Source of the DNA: Ornithinibacillus bavariensis
GTDB taxonomy: Bacteria > Bacillota > Bacilli > Bacillales > Amphibacillaceae
Direction: 5' to 3'
DNA: 64,000 nucleotides
Assembly: GCF_050433565.1 (NCBI RefSeq)
Contig: NZ_JBNPWZ010000002.1
Coordinates: 503,829-567,828 of the forward strand
Made by a program: the position numbers and the translations under genes
The notes under the pieces: model-generated
Seen by the model: only the letters and a program-made list of their open reading frames with translations
Database searches by the model: none
What the model was told of the DNA's origin: nothing
In this document: positions 34,300 to 43,572 of the stretch, piece after piece
Numbering within the stretch: position 1 is the first letter of the stretch
Layout of the letters: each line of letters begins with the position of its first letter

Positions 34300-34312
34300 A
34301 GGGGGAATAAGA

Positions 34313-35623
34313 TTGGTAGAAAGAAGAAGGCCAATTAAAGTGATTGAAGCAATTGAGCGTGTCATGCGCTTTAAAAGAACTGGCAGTACTCAATTCATAG
34401 ACATTGAAGATTCCTATGGGCATTTTCTTGGAGAAGATTTAATAGCTGACCATGATGTGCCTTTTTTTGACCGCTCGCCATATGATGGCTTTGCTGTTCG
34501 ATCTAAGGATACTGTACAGGCTTCAAGGGAGAATCCAATAAGCTTTGAAGTCATTGGTGAGATTGGTGCGGGAAGTGTCTTTGAAGGACCTATAGGAAAT
34601 CAACAGGCTGTACGTATTATGACAGGTGCACAGATTCCAGATAATTGTGATGCCGTAGTTATGCTAGAGCTAGCAAATGAATACGAAGCGGATGGAAAGG
34701 CAATGTTTGATTTAAAAAGAAGTCTGAAGCCTGGTGAGAATATTTCCTTCACAGGAGAGGATACAAAAAAAGGTACCGTGTTAGCGAAGAAAGGAACGTA
34801 TATTAATCCAGGGATTATTGCGTTACTAGCAACATTTGGTTATAGGAAGGTTCCAGTCAGTAATAGTCCTGTGATCGGTATTATTGCTACAGGTAGTGAG
34901 CTATTAGAAGTGGATGCTGAGCTTGAACCAGGAAAAATCCGTAATAGCAACGCCTATATGGTGTTAGCTCAAATTAAACGGGCTGGAGGGATCCCATACT
35001 ATTTAGGACAGTTTAGTGATGATTTTGATATTTGTTATCAGCAGGTTCATGAAGCACTTGAAAAGGTTGATATTTTAATTACAACGGGCGGAGTTTCTGT
35101 TGGTGATTATGACTATCTGCCAGCAATTTATGATAAATTGGGTGCAAATGTGTTATTTAATAAAATAGCAATGCGTCCAGGTAGTGTAACAACAGTAGCT
35201 GAACTAGGCGGGAAACTTCTTTTTGGCTTATCTGGCAATCCCTCAGCATGCTATGTTGGCTTTGAGCTTTTCACAAGACCAATGATAAGAGCATTTTTAC
35301 ATAATAAAAAACCATTTTTAAAAAAGGAGTATGCAATATTAGGGACAGATTTTAAAAAGCCAAATCCTTTTGATCGTTTTGTTCGCGGACACCTCACCTT
35401 TGAATATGGCAAATTAGTAGCTAATCCTGTAGGACTGGATAAGTCTAATGTGGTGACTTCCTTGGGGCAAGCAGATATCTTCATTCAATTGCCAGGTGGA
35501 ACTAGGGGTTATGAAAAAGGGATGGAGGTTGTAGTCCTCTTATTGGAGGATCAGGAAGGGACCACCTATGATGATTTTGCGAGTAAAGGATTGAAAGTAA
35601 GAGGGAGAATAAACCATGGATAA
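34313..35623 (+). CDS. moeA: Molybdopterin molybdotransferase MoeA
   Basis: A 436-residue enzyme that inserts molybdate into adenylated molybdopterin. The N-terminal segment DVPFFDRSPYDGFAVRS, the motif IRIMTGAQIP, and the MogA-like central domain (GIIATGSELLE, ITTGGVSVGDYDYLP, GLSGNPSACYVGFE) are all present. The TTG start follows AGGGGG. It overlaps moaE by eight bases. Confidence 0.96.
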   Translation: MVERRRPIKVIEAIERVMRFKRTGSTQFIDIEDSYGHFLGEDLIADHDVPFFDRSPYDGFAVRSKDTVQASRENPISFEVIGEIGAGSVFEGPIGNQQAVRIMTGAQIPDNCDAVVMLELANEYEADGKAMFDLKRSLKPGENISFTGEDTKKGTVLAKKGTYINPGIIALLATFGYRKVPVSNSPVIGIIATGSELLEVDAELEPGKIRNSNAYMVLAQIKRAGGIPYYLGQFSDDFDICYQQVHEALEKVDILITTGGVSVGDYDYLPAIYDKLGANVLFNKIAMRPGSVTTVAELGGKLLFGLSGNPSACYVGFELFTRPMIRAFLHNKKPFLKKEYAILGTDFKKPNPFDRFVRGHLTFEYGKLVANPVGLDKSNVVTSLGQADIFIQLPGGTRGYEKGMEVVVLLLEDQEGTTYDDFASKGLKVRGRINHG

Positions 35624-36083
35624 AAAGCTATTTGAAATAGTGGAAGACCCAATTCAAATGGAAGAGGTAATTGAAAAGGTTACACGGAGAGAGGCTGGGG
35701 CGATTACCACCTTTCTAGGTACGGTTCGGGAATGGACAAATGGTAGAAAAACAATTTATTTAGAATACCAGGCTTATAAGCCGATGGCCGTTAAAATGCT
35801 GGCACAAATAGGTGAAGAAGTCGAAGGGAAATGGAAAGATACGAAGATTGCTATTACGCATCGTATCGGCCATTTACATATTTCAGATATTGCTGTTGCT
35901 ATTGCAGTCTCATCACCACATCGAAAAGCAGCATATGAAGCTAATGAATACGCGATTGAGAGAATTAAACAGATTGTTCCTATATGGAAAAAAGAGCACT
36001 GGGAGGATGGGGAAACATGGATTGGGGATCAATTAGAGAAGATTTCTTATCCAAATGGTTCGCCGAATATAGAGAGGGGATAG
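35616..36083 (+). CDS. moaE: Molybdopterin synthase large subunit MoaE
   Basis: A 155-residue catalytic subunit that, with MoaD thiocarboxylate, converts cPMP to molybdopterin by adding two sulfurs. GAITTFLGTVREWTNG, THRIGHLHISDIAVAIAVSS and IVPIWKKEHWEDG (with the active-site Lys) are conserved. It overlaps the moeA stop and is followed after 7 bases by moaD. Confidence 0.96.
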   Translation: MDKKLFEIVEDPIQMEEVIEKVTRREAGAITTFLGTVREWTNGRKTIYLEYQAYKPMAVKMLAQIGEEVEGKWKDTKIAITHRIGHLHISDIAVAIAVSSPHRKAAYEANEYAIERIKQIVPIWKKEHWEDGETWIGDQLEKISYPNGSPNIERG

Positions 36084-36090
36084 TAAGAGT

Positions 36091-36324
36091 ATGATTACTG
36101 TATTATTATTTGCTGAGCTTCAAGAGGCTACTGGCAGGGAACGGATTGAGGTTGAAGTAAATGACATGAGTGTATCAGAATTAAAGGATTGGATGAAAAG
36201 AGAATACAGTTTGCCACAAATTGATCGTGTTATGACCGCTGTAAATGAGGAATATGCATTGCCAACAGATAGGGTGAAATCTGGTGATGTCGTTGCCTTT
36301 ATTCCACCGGTAAGTGGTGGATAA
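36091..36324 (+). CDS. moaD: Molybdopterin synthase sulfur carrier MoaD
   Basis: A 77-residue ubiquitin-fold protein ending PPVSGG. The terminal Gly-Gly is adenylated by MoeB and then carries the thiocarboxylate used by MoaE. It lies directly after moaE, and its 3' end abuts mobB. Confidence 0.96.
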   Translation: MITVLLFAELQEATGRERIEVEVNDMSVSELKDWMKREYSLPQIDRVMTAVNEEYALPTDRVKSGDVVAFIPPVSGG

Positions 36325-36325
36325 G

Positions 36326-36820
36326 ATGAACGTATTGCAGATTGTTGGGTATAAAAATAGTGGGAAAACAAGTCTATCAAATGCTATCATCTCTTATTTT
36401 GGTCAAAGAAATATAATGGTTGGTGCCTTGAAGCATCATGGTCATGGTGGAGTACCAATAGGGTTCGAAAATACAGACAGTGAACAGCACCGTTCTTCCG
36501 GTGCTACCATTGCAGGAGTTGTAGGAGAGCATATATTTCAATTATCACATCATACAAAATGGGATAAAGAGATTTTATTACTTATTTATAAACAGCTAGG
36601 AATAGAGCTGTTAGTGGTAGAGGGCTATAAACAGTGGCATGATCCAAAAATTGTAATGGTTAGGAATGAATCAGACCTATCTATTTTGGCTGGATTAACC
36701 AATATTATCGCAATTTACGCACCTTTCCATTTAAAGCTACCGGTGGAATATCCAGTATTTCAGAATAAAAGTGAGCTTGTTGAATGGCTCTTTATGAGGA
36801 ATATGAAGGGGAAAATTTAA
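36326..36820 (+). CDS. mobB: Molybdopterin-guanine dinucleotide biosynthesis protein MobB
   Basis: A 164-residue P-loop GTP-binding protein (VGYKNSGKTSLSNAI) that assists MobA in making the guanine dinucleotide form of the cofactor. ALKHHGHG and VVEGYKQWHDPKIV are family segments. I start it at ATG 36326, one base after the moaD stop, with AGTGGTGG as its site; two GTG codons just upstream lie inside that site. Its stop overlaps the mobA start (TAATG). Confidence 0.92.
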   Translation: MNVLQIVGYKNSGKTSLSNAIISYFGQRNIMVGALKHHGHGGVPIGFENTDSEQHRSSGATIAGVVGEHIFQLSHHTKWDKEILLLIYKQLGIELLVVEGYKQWHDPKIVMVRNESDLSILAGLTNIIAIYAPFHLKLPVEYPVFQNKSELVEWLFMRNMKGKI

Positions 36821-37401
36821 TGAAAAAAGAGATGGTTGGTATCGTATTAGCAGGAGGACAATCGAGAAGATTTGGATCCCCTAAGGCATTTGCTGAAAGA
36901 AATGGAATTCCATTCTATTTCTATTCTATCCAAGCCATGGATGAGCTTGTCGAATCGATAGTTTTAGTAACAAATGAAAGTCTATTTAAACAGTTTCGGA
37001 ATGAAAAGCTTTCTGTAGAATTGACAACAGATCATCAGGATTTTGCAGGACTCGGACCACTTGCTGGGATATATACAGCAATGGAAAAGGTTGAGGCAGA
37101 ATGGTATTTAATTGCTCCGGTTGATGTACCTTTTATTGAAAAGAGAATTTTTTCCTTGCTTCTTCCTTATCGTAGTAATAATCCTGATGTCATTGTTCCA
37201 ATTGCTGGTGATAGGCTGCAGCCACTACTATCTATTTTCCGAGGAACGATGAAGGATAAAATTAAGGAACAACTTCTAGGAAAGGAATTATCCATAAAGC
37301 AGCTTTTCGATAAATGTACGGTTTCCTATGTAGAGATGAAGGATGATTTACTATTCACAAATATAAATAGTTTAGAAGAGTATAATTGCTATCTTGAATA
37401 A
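36820..37401 (+). CDS. mobA: Molybdenum cofactor guanylyltransferase MobA
   Basis: A 193-residue nucleotidyltransferase that joins GMP from GTP to Mo-molybdopterin. The signature GIVLAGGQSRRFGSPKAF opens the protein; APVDVPFI holds the metal-binding Asp. The ATG at 36820 overlaps the mobB stop (TAATG) and follows GAAGGGG; a longer frame from 36784 lacks a site. Its product is the bisMGD form needed by the FdhF/YdeP enzyme upstream. Confidence 0.94.
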   Translation: MKKEMVGIVLAGGQSRRFGSPKAFAERNGIPFYFYSIQAMDELVESIVLVTNESLFKQFRNEKLSVELTTDHQDFAGLGPLAGIYTAMEKVEAEWYLIAPVDVPFIEKRIFSLLLPYRSNNPDVIVPIAGDRLQPLLSIFRGTMKDKIKEQLLGKELSIKQLFDKCTVSYVEMKDDLLFTNINSLEEYNCYLE

Positions 37402-37425
37402 CAGAGAAGGGAGGAGGATTGGGAC

Positions 37426-37941
37426 ATGCTCAGTAGACATCGACAGCATGAAATAAAAGCCGTACAATGTGCAGTGATTACAATCAGTGATACAAGAACG
37501 AAGGAAACCGACGCGAGTGGAAGGAAAATTATCGATTTGCTTGAGGAAAACGGACATCAAGTAATGCAGTACACGATTATAAAGGATGAAAAAGAGGTAA
37601 TACAGCAACTATTGAAATCTGCAACAACAAATAATAATGTAGAGGCAGTTATCATGAACGGCGGTACAGGTATTTCCAATCGAGATGTAACCATTGAGGC
37701 AATTCAACCACTTTTTTCAAAGGAAATCCCTGGATTTGGTGAACTATTTCGCATGCTTAGCTACAACCTAGATATAGGCTCAGCAAGTATGCTATCCCGT
37801 GCTATTGCAGGAGTTATCAACAATCGCATTGTTTTCTCGACACCCGGTTCTACGAAAGCAGTAAAATTAGCAATGGAAAAATTAATTATCCCGGAGCTTG
37901 GGCACGCAGTAAAAGAACTGAGAAAGGATAAGGTAGAGTAA
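37426..37941 (+). CDS. moaB: Molybdenum cofactor biosynthesis protein MoaB (MogA-like)
   Basis: A 171-residue MoCF-fold protein that adenylates molybdopterin before metal insertion by MoeA. AVITISDTRTKETDASG and IMNGGTGISNRDVTIEAIQP are the molybdopterin-binding motifs. It is the last gene of the moa/moe/mob run and follows a GGGAGGAGG-rich ribosome-binding site. Confidence 0.93.
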   Translation: MLSRHRQHEIKAVQCAVITISDTRTKETDASGRKIIDLLEENGHQVMQYTIIKDEKEVIQQLLKSATTNNNVEAVIMNGGTGISNRDVTIEAIQPLFSKEIPGFGELFRMLSYNLDIGSASMLSRAIAGVINNRIVFSTPGSTKAVKLAMEKLIIPELGHAVKELRKDKVE

Positions 37942-38001
37942 TAGAAGAGGCTCACATACTACCAATTATAGCTTTCTTGTTAGGCTTTGATTTACTAGAA
38001 A

Positions 38002-38103
38002 GGCTTTAGTCTACCAAAAAGCAGGGAAGAAATTACAATCATTTGAATGATAAAGTTATTACTTCTGTTTAGGTGGTGCAGTTGCTATTTGGTAGACTTA
38101 GGA
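38002..38103. repeat. Nested inverted repeats between moaB and moaC
   Basis: AGTCTACCAAA (38008-38018) pairs perfectly with TTTGGTAGACT (38088-38098), with GCT/AGC extensions. Inside are GAAG...CTTC and a tight hairpin ATCATT-TG-AATGAT. The whole could fold into one long rod of about 100 bases. It could be a small mobile remnant or a structured RNA 3' end; the sequence alone does not decide. Confidence 0.55.
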
Positions 38104-38121
38104 TAAAGATACGAAAAAGGA

Positions 38122-38160
38122 ATGGTCTATTAGTTAGACTCAAATAGACCATATTTATTA
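38122..38160. terminator. Bidirectional terminator between moaB and moaC
   Basis: ATGGTCTATT / AATAGACCAT with 11-base loop, then ATTTATTAT. It sits between the convergent moaB and moaC genes. Confidence 0.8.
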
Positions 38161-38175
38161 TAAGATCTATATCGT

Positions 38176-38655
38176 TTATTTTCGTTTGAAATCGCCACTT
38201 TTCCCTCCACTTTTCTCAAGCAGGAATGTAGATCCTATAGTCATGCTTTTATCAATGGCTTTACACATATCATAAACTGTTAAGGCTGCTACGGAAGCTG
38301 CCGTTAATGCTTCCATTTCGACTCCGGTGCTACTGACTGTTTTTACCTCTGTTAATATAATGAGTTCCATATTATCTTTGTCTGAGCTCTCCCATTCAAA
38401 GGATATATTTACCCCGCTTATTGGAATCGGATGGCACATGGGTATTAATGATGCCGTCTGTTTTGCTGCCATAATACCGGCAACCTGAGCTACAGACAGA
38501 ACATCACCTTTTTTTATGTTTTGTAGTTTAATTGCTTCATATACTTTAGTTCCCATAAATATACTAGTTCTTGCTTTCGCTACTCTAGTGCTTACTTTCT
38601 TTTCCGTAATATCCACCATCTTTGCTCGACCTTCTTCATTAAAATGCGTTAGCAT
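38176..38655 (-). CDS. moaC: Cyclic pyranopterin monophosphate synthase MoaC
   Basis: A 159-residue enzyme that turns 3',8-cyclo-GTP from MoaA into cPMP. VDITEKKVSTRVAKA, IPMCHPIPISG and GVEMEALTAASVAALTVYDMCKA are diagnostic, with the catalytic Lys in the last region's neighbourhood (CKAIDKSM). The start is set by GGAGG seven bases before the second of two adjacent ATG codons. It is the only moa gene on the minus strand, so it is transcribed apart from its partner moaA. Confidence 0.95.
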   Translation of the reverse strand: MLTHFNEEGRAKMVDITEKKVSTRVAKARTSIFMGTKVYEAIKLQNIKKGDVLSVAQVAGIMAAKQTASLIPMCHPIPISGVNISFEWESSDKDNMELIILTEVKTVSSTGVEMEALTAASVAALTVYDMCKAIDKSMTIGSTFLLEKSGGKSGDFKRK

Positions 38656-38739
38656 CATATAACCTCCAATCGACTTTATAAATGATAGGGCTTTTTTTAC
38701 TGACAAGAGATTGTACAAATTTTGCTACCGGTGAGGCGT

Positions 38740-39333
38740 TTACCTTGATACAAAAGGATTTCCAGAAATCAAAAATCGGTAGGGATAATCTCTTGCTTCA
38801 CCAGAGTTATCAATTCCAATACGTTTGCCTTGTTCAATATGTAGTGGCTTTTTTCCTTTTGCTATAAATAGTGAAGAATTATAAAAGGTCTTTCCATAAT
38901 CATCCATTGATATATGTAGTGCCTTAGTTAGCTTACCTGGCCCACTTGTTAAATTTTGAAGGCTTTTTACTGGGCGCCTTGTAAGCATTAAATCAATCCC
39001 AATAGAAGGCTCAATAGCTCGAATAAGAATTGCTTCCGGTATCCCTATTGGACCAGATACAACGTTGACCAATGTATGTGTATGCATCTGGTAGGTGTAG
39101 ACATGCCCTGGTTCTTGAAACATAATCTCGGTACGTTTTGTTCTTCGATTTTGAAAACTATGTGCTGCTTGATCAACCGAGCCTAGGTACGCTTCTGTTT
39201 CGACAATCACACCTCCGGAAATTCCTTCGTCGGTTTCTTTCACTAATATACACCCCAATAATCTTTTAGCTAATTCAAGTGTAGGTCCTTCATAAAAACT
39301 TTGGGGTAGTGGGGTTAGTGTTAAATCCATCAT
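38740..39333 (-). CDS. DNA-3-methyladenine glycosylase (AAG/MPG family)
   Basis: A 197-residue alkylpurine DNA glycosylase that removes 3-methyladenine and related bases. ELAKRLLGCILVKE, VETEAYLGSVDQAAHSFQNR (with the active Glu) and GPGKLTKAL are diagnostic of the AAG type (YxlJ in B. subtilis). An AAAGGA site precedes tandem ATG codons. It is upstream of moaC on the same strand and may share transcription with it, but the functions are unrelated. Confidence 0.94.
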   Translation of the reverse strand: MMDLTLTPLPQSFYEGPTLELAKRLLGCILVKETDEGISGGVIVETEAYLGSVDQAAHSFQNRRTKRTEIMFQEPGHVYTYQMHTHTLVNVVSGPIGIPEAILIRAIEPSIGIDLMLTRRPVKSLQNLTSGPGKLTKALHISMDDYGKTFYNSSLFIAKGKKPLHIEQGKRIGIDNSGEARDYPYRFLISGNPFVSR

Positions 39334-39452
39334 CTTATTCCTTTCACTTTAGCTTAGCATAATCCTATCACTGATTACGTCATAATGAAAGTGCTTAAGA
39401 ATAGTTCTGTGATAATATAGTAATATGAAAACGTATGGGAGGAGAGAGATAA

Positions 39453-40244
39453 GTGGCTCCAATTGAGAGAAATGAAATACCGCAGGAGATATTAGAATTT
39501 ATTGGTGAAATAATAGCATTTGATTTTCCAGAACAGGGCTGTACTTCTGATGTTGTTGTTTTAACGAATAAAGAAAAAAGCTTCGTCTTAAAACGTTCTA
39601 AGAATGAACAATTTAAAGCTTGGTTAATGAGGGAAAGTGACGTATTGGAAATTCTTTCAAAACATACGGATCTTACCCCAAAAATCTATATGACTATCTC
39701 CCGTTTAAAAGAAGATGAGGGCTGGATTTTGATGGAGTATATCCCTGGAGTAACTTTGCGGGAAGCACTTCAAGATTGCAGAAACGAAAAACAGAGACAG
39801 GAATTAATTTTTCAATTTGGACAGATCCTTCGTAAATTACATGACACCCCGTGCCCACCTAAACTAAGCACTGATAAATTGTGGCTGGATAATATGTTGG
39901 AAGATGCAGCCTTTAATTTAAAGAATTATGAGGTTGATGGCTCTGAAAAATTACTTCAAGAGCTTCACCATAAACGTCCAAAAGATTACCAGCAAACACT
40001 TATTCACGGTGACTTTACGATAGACAATGTAATGGTTCATAATAGTGTAATCGTGAAGATTATCGATTGGAGTGGTGGAGCAAATGGAGATCCTCGTTAT
40101 GATGTGGCACTTGCGATTAGGAAAATACCACAGGCATTCGAAAAAGAAGCGGATCGAGACATATTTTTTGCCGGTTATGGTGGGCGAATTATTGATGATA
40201 AGGAATACCACTATTTTGCAGACGGATTATATGAATTTTTCTAG
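39453..40244 (+). CDS. Aminoglycoside phosphotransferase (APH) family kinase-like protein
   Basis: A 263-residue protein with the APH/choline-kinase fold. The N-lobe Lys is probably in FVLKRSK. The catalytic loop is HGDFTIDNVM and the metal-binding DWS (IIDWSGGANGDPRYDVAL) follows, as in APH(3') enzymes and the bacillary antibiotic/homoserine kinase-like group. The actual substrate is unknown; most chromosomal members do not act on aminoglycosides. The GTG start follows GGGAGGAG. Confidence 0.85.
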   Translation: MAPIERNEIPQEILEFIGEIIAFDFPEQGCTSDVVVLTNKEKSFVLKRSKNEQFKAWLMRESDVLEILSKHTDLTPKIYMTISRLKEDEGWILMEYIPGVTLREALQDCRNEKQRQELIFQFGQILRKLHDTPCPPKLSTDKLWLDNMLEDAAFNLKNYEVDGSEKLLQELHHKRPKDYQQTLIHGDFTIDNVMVHNSVIVKIIDWSGGANGDPRYDVALAIRKIPQAFEKEADRDIFFAGYGGRIIDDKEYHYFADGLYEFF

Positions 40245-40332
40245 TTGAAAAACTTGAAACTATTATGACTTTAGTACGTATTACTTGTTAGATTATTGCT
40301 TAAACATAATTGAAATAATAGGGGGAACAGCA

Positions 40333-43068
40333 TTGGATTTTACAGTATTTAAAAATAAATCTGCTAAAGAACGAAAAAAGTTATCGAAAGGAAAATCGAT
40401 AACACTATTAGTAATCGTTTTGTTATTGATTGTAGGGTTCTTATCGGTTGATTTCTTTACTGATCTCATATGGATGGACTCATTAGGATTTCGTAATGTA
40501 TTTACAACCGTTCTTGGCAGCAAAGTATTACTTGCAGGTTTAGGATTTATTGTATTTATGATCCTTTCTGCCGTTACTTTTTTCTGGATTAGAAGTGCAT
40601 ACATTGGTCATTTAGGACATGAGAAGCTCCCACCAATGATGATTCATAAAAAAACAGGTAATGCAATTATTCTAGTATTAGCTGCTGTCATTGGATTAAT
40701 AGGAAGTATCTTAGTACAAGAAATTGGCTGGGAGCCTTTATTAAAATTTATGAATCAAGCTTCCTTTGGCGTGGAGGATCCGTATTTTGGCATGGACATA
40801 TCCTTTTATATGTTTACACTGCCTTTATTAAAAATAATGTTCAATTTGTTGCTAGGGTTAGCTGTTATATTCTTTTTAATTGAGGCAGGCTGCTACTCTG
40901 TATTTGGTATGTATCGAAAAAGTAAAAAAGCCCAAATTCATATGGGGATTACGTTAGGGTTTGTAGGATTATTTTTGGCTGGTTTGCATATGCTGGCTCC
41001 GTACGAAACATTGCTTACGAATAAGGTTAATTTGTTTCAAGAAAGTGCGGTTTACGGACTAAGCTATACAGATAAACTGATTAACATTCCGACTTCCTAT
41101 ATATTAGCTGGTGTAGCAGTAATAGGAACTGTCTGGATGATTATTGCGATGAATCGCGGCAAGATTTTTTCCATGATACTCCCAATCGGTGTATATTTGG
41201 TACTAGTAGTGGCTGGACAGCTTGCAAGTGTTGTGGTACAAAGCTTTATCGTTTCTCCTAATGAATTTTCCAAAGAAGAGCCGTATTTAGCTCATAATTT
41301 AGAATATACGAAGGCTGCCTATAAATTAGCTAACATTAAAGAGCAAGAGCATCCAGCTAATGATAGCCTAAATGTTGAAATGGTTGAACGTAACCAAAAG
41401 ACAATTGAAAATGTTCGTATTAATGATGTTCGTCCTTTAGAGGATGTCTATGATCAAACACAAACAATACGTCCTTATTATTCCTTTAATGATGTGGATA
41501 TGGATCGTTATTGGGTAGATGGAAAGTATGAACAGGTTTTTATTAGTGCAAGGGAATTGCGAACAGAAGACTTGTCTGATCAAGCAAAAACATGGGAAAA
41601 CCAGAATTTACGCTATACCCATGGCTATGGAGTCGTGATGAGTCATGTAAATGAGGTGACCCCACAGGGACAGCCAAAATATATGCTAAATAATCTTCCA
41701 CCACAAGGGGTGATGGAGATTACTAGACCACAGATATATTTTGGTGAGGAATCCTATGATGAAGTTATTGTAAAAAGTAAGAAGGATGAATTTGATTATC
41801 CACAGGGCGGAGATAATGCAACGTCACGCTTTGAAGCAGATAATGGTATTCCTATGACAGGACTAAATCGCTTGCTTTTTGCTATTAATACAGGGAATTT
41901 CCGTATGTTAGTCTCTGACCAGATTACGGAGGATAGCTTGCTACTTCAAACACGTAATATTGTTGAACGTGTAGAGCGAATTGCACCATTTTTCACTTAC
42001 GATAGTGATCCGTATATCTTTGTAAGAGATGATGGGAGTCTGGCTTGGATAATGGATGCTTACCTAACGGAAGAACATTATCCATATGCTGAGCCGTATA
42101 AAAATGGTAAAAACTATATTCGAAATTCTGTAAAGGTAGTAATTGATGCATATACAGGAGAAGTGAACTTTTATGTGGTAGATCCGAGTGATCCATTACT
42201 ACAAACCTATCAAAATATGTTTCCAGAATTATTTACAGTAGATATTCCTAAGGATGTACAGGCACATTTCCGTTATCCAGAGCATTTATTTAAAATACAA
42301 GCATCGAAGTACGGAACCTATCATATGTCTAATTTAGAGGTGTTCTATAATCGCGAGGATGTTTGGCATTTCCCAACAGAAAAATATTATAATAAAGATG
42401 TTGAAATGGAGCCTTACTTTGTGACGATGAAGCTTCCAGATTATGAAGAAGAGGAATTCATCATGATACAACCATTCACACCAAAAACTAGGCAGAATAT
42501 GATTGCTTGGATGGGAGTCCGTAATGATGGGGAGCACTACGGAGAGATGCTTGTTTATCGATTCCCTAAGCAAAAGAATGTCTATGGACCGCAGCAAATC
42601 GAGAATCGAATTAATCAAGACAGTGTCATCTCCCAGCAATTGAACCTATGGTCTCAAGGAGGTTCAGAGGTTATTCGTGGAAACCTTTTAGCTATTCCAA
42701 TTGAGGACACAATGCTGTATGTAGAGCCAATCTATATAGAATCATCTAATGAAACATCACTTCCAGAAGTAAAACAAGTAGTTGTAGCTTATGGTGACTA
42801 TATAGTAATGGAAGAGAATTTCACGAAAGCGATGGAGAGAATTCTTCAAATTGTTGATCCTGAAAACAGTAGAACTGAAGAGAAGGGTCAAACCAAACCA
42901 AATGAAAATGACAAAGAGGATGAACCTATTAAAGAAGCGGAAGGAATACTTCTTGAGGTATCAGACTTATTTGATCAATACCAAGATGCTCTTTCCAAAG
43001 GTGAATGGACGAAAGCTGCTGAACTAATGACGCAAATTGAGAGCATCTTAAAAGAGTTAAAACAATAA
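40333..43068 (+). CDS. UPF0182 family large membrane protein
   Basis: A 911-residue protein. About seven transmembrane helices occupy residues 10-310 (first helix near LLVIVLLLIVGFLSVDFF). The large extracytoplasmic domain (about 320-840) has the conserved stretch TRNIVERVERIAPFFTYDSD and DAYTGEVNFYVVDPSDP. The C-terminus is acidic and helical (GEWTKAAELMTQIESILKEL). UPF0182 proteins are widespread in Firmicutes and Actinobacteria, with no assigned function. The TTG start follows GGGGGA; an in-frame ATG at 40285 has no site. Confidence 0.92.
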   Translation: MDFTVFKNKSAKERKKLSKGKSITLLVIVLLLIVGFLSVDFFTDLIWMDSLGFRNVFTTVLGSKVLLAGLGFIVFMILSAVTFFWIRSAYIGHLGHEKLPPMMIHKKTGNAIILVLAAVIGLIGSILVQEIGWEPLLKFMNQASFGVEDPYFGMDISFYMFTLPLLKIMFNLLLGLAVIFFLIEAGCYSVFGMYRKSKKAQIHMGITLGFVGLFLAGLHMLAPYETLLTNKVNLFQESAVYGLSYTDKLINIPTSYILAGVAVIGTVWMIIAMNRGKIFSMILPIGVYLVLVVAGQLASVVVQSFIVSPNEFSKEEPYLAHNLEYTKAAYKLANIKEQEHPANDSLNVEMVERNQKTIENVRINDVRPLEDVYDQTQTIRPYYSFNDVDMDRYWVDGKYEQVFISARELRTEDLSDQAKTWENQNLRYTHGYGVVMSHVNEVTPQGQPKYMLNNLPPQGVMEITRPQIYFGEESYDEVIVKSKKDEFDYPQGGDNATSRFEADNGIPMTGLNRLLFAINTGNFRMLVSDQITEDSLLLQTRNIVERVERIAPFFTYDSDPYIFVRDDGSLAWIMDAYLTEEHYPYAEPYKNGKNYIRNSVKVVIDAYTGEVNFYVVDPSDPLLQTYQNMFPELFTVDIPKDVQAHFRYPEHLFKIQASKYGTYHMSNLEVFYNREDVWHFPTEKYYNKDVEMEPYFVTMKLPDYEEEEFIMIQPFTPKTRQNMIAWMGVRNDGEHYGEMLVYRFPKQKNVYGPQQIENRINQDSVISQQLNLWSQGGSEVIRGNLLAIPIEDTMLYVEPIYIESSNETSLPEVKQVVVAYGDYIVMEENFTKAMERILQIVDPENSRTEEKGQTKPNENDKEDEPIKEAEGILLEVSDLFDQYQDALSKGEWTKAAELMTQIESILKELKQ

Positions 43069-43090
43069 TTGATATACGGTAGAAAAAGTT

Positions 43091-43133
43091 AAAAGTGGTA
43101 TACAGCAAATGAAGCTGAATACCACTTTTTAGC
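43091..43133. terminator. Bidirectional terminator between UPF0182 and YndM-like genes
   Basis: AAAAGTGGTAT / ATACCACTTTTT with an inner CAGC/GCTG pair, then T-rich DNA on both strands. Confidence 0.88.
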
Positions 43134-43137
43134 TTTT

Positions 43138-43572
43138 TTATTCTTCCTCATCTAGTTCTTTACTTATTTCCGGCTGAAGCTTGTGTTGGGGAATAGTTAT
43201 TGATCTAGATATTTCTTGGTTTTCTTCATCCTCTATCACATTCCTTTTCATGTAGCGATGAAAGAATATCTCACAACCAGCAATAACGATTCCAGATAGT
43301 AAGGAAGCGTCTGCAAGTTGAATGTTTCTGTCGATAAATATTAGTCCAAGGAGATAAATTCCAACAAATGCTAATCCAAAATCACCAATTGTTGCCCAAA
43401 AGTTAGACACGTTAGGTAATATGAAAGCATCCCCGAGATATGCTACAGTACTGAGGATAAAGCTAATAAGTAATATATCACCTAATGAGACACCGTAAAA
43501 CATACCTAGAATGAACCAAAGTGCGACGGTGGTGAATAAAATTTTTATGATGAAGGAAGGTACATATTTCAA
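43138..43572 (-). CDS. yndM: DUF2512 family membrane protein (YndM-like)
   Basis: A 144-residue protein with four transmembrane helices (FIIKILFTTVALWFI..., DILLISFILSTVAYLGDAFI, FGLAFVGIYLLGLIFI, LLSGIVIAGCEIFF) and a charged cytoplasmic tail of about 35 residues. The helix pattern and GDAFILP motif match DUF2512/YndM. The TTG start follows AAAGGGG by nine bases. No function is known. Confidence 0.85.
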   Translation of the reverse strand: MKYVPSFIIKILFTTVALWFILGMFYGVSLGDILLISFILSTVAYLGDAFILPNVSNFWATIGDFGLAFVGIYLLGLIFIDRNIQLADASLLSGIVIAGCEIFFHRYMKRNVIEDEENQEISRSITIPQHKLQPEISKELDEEE

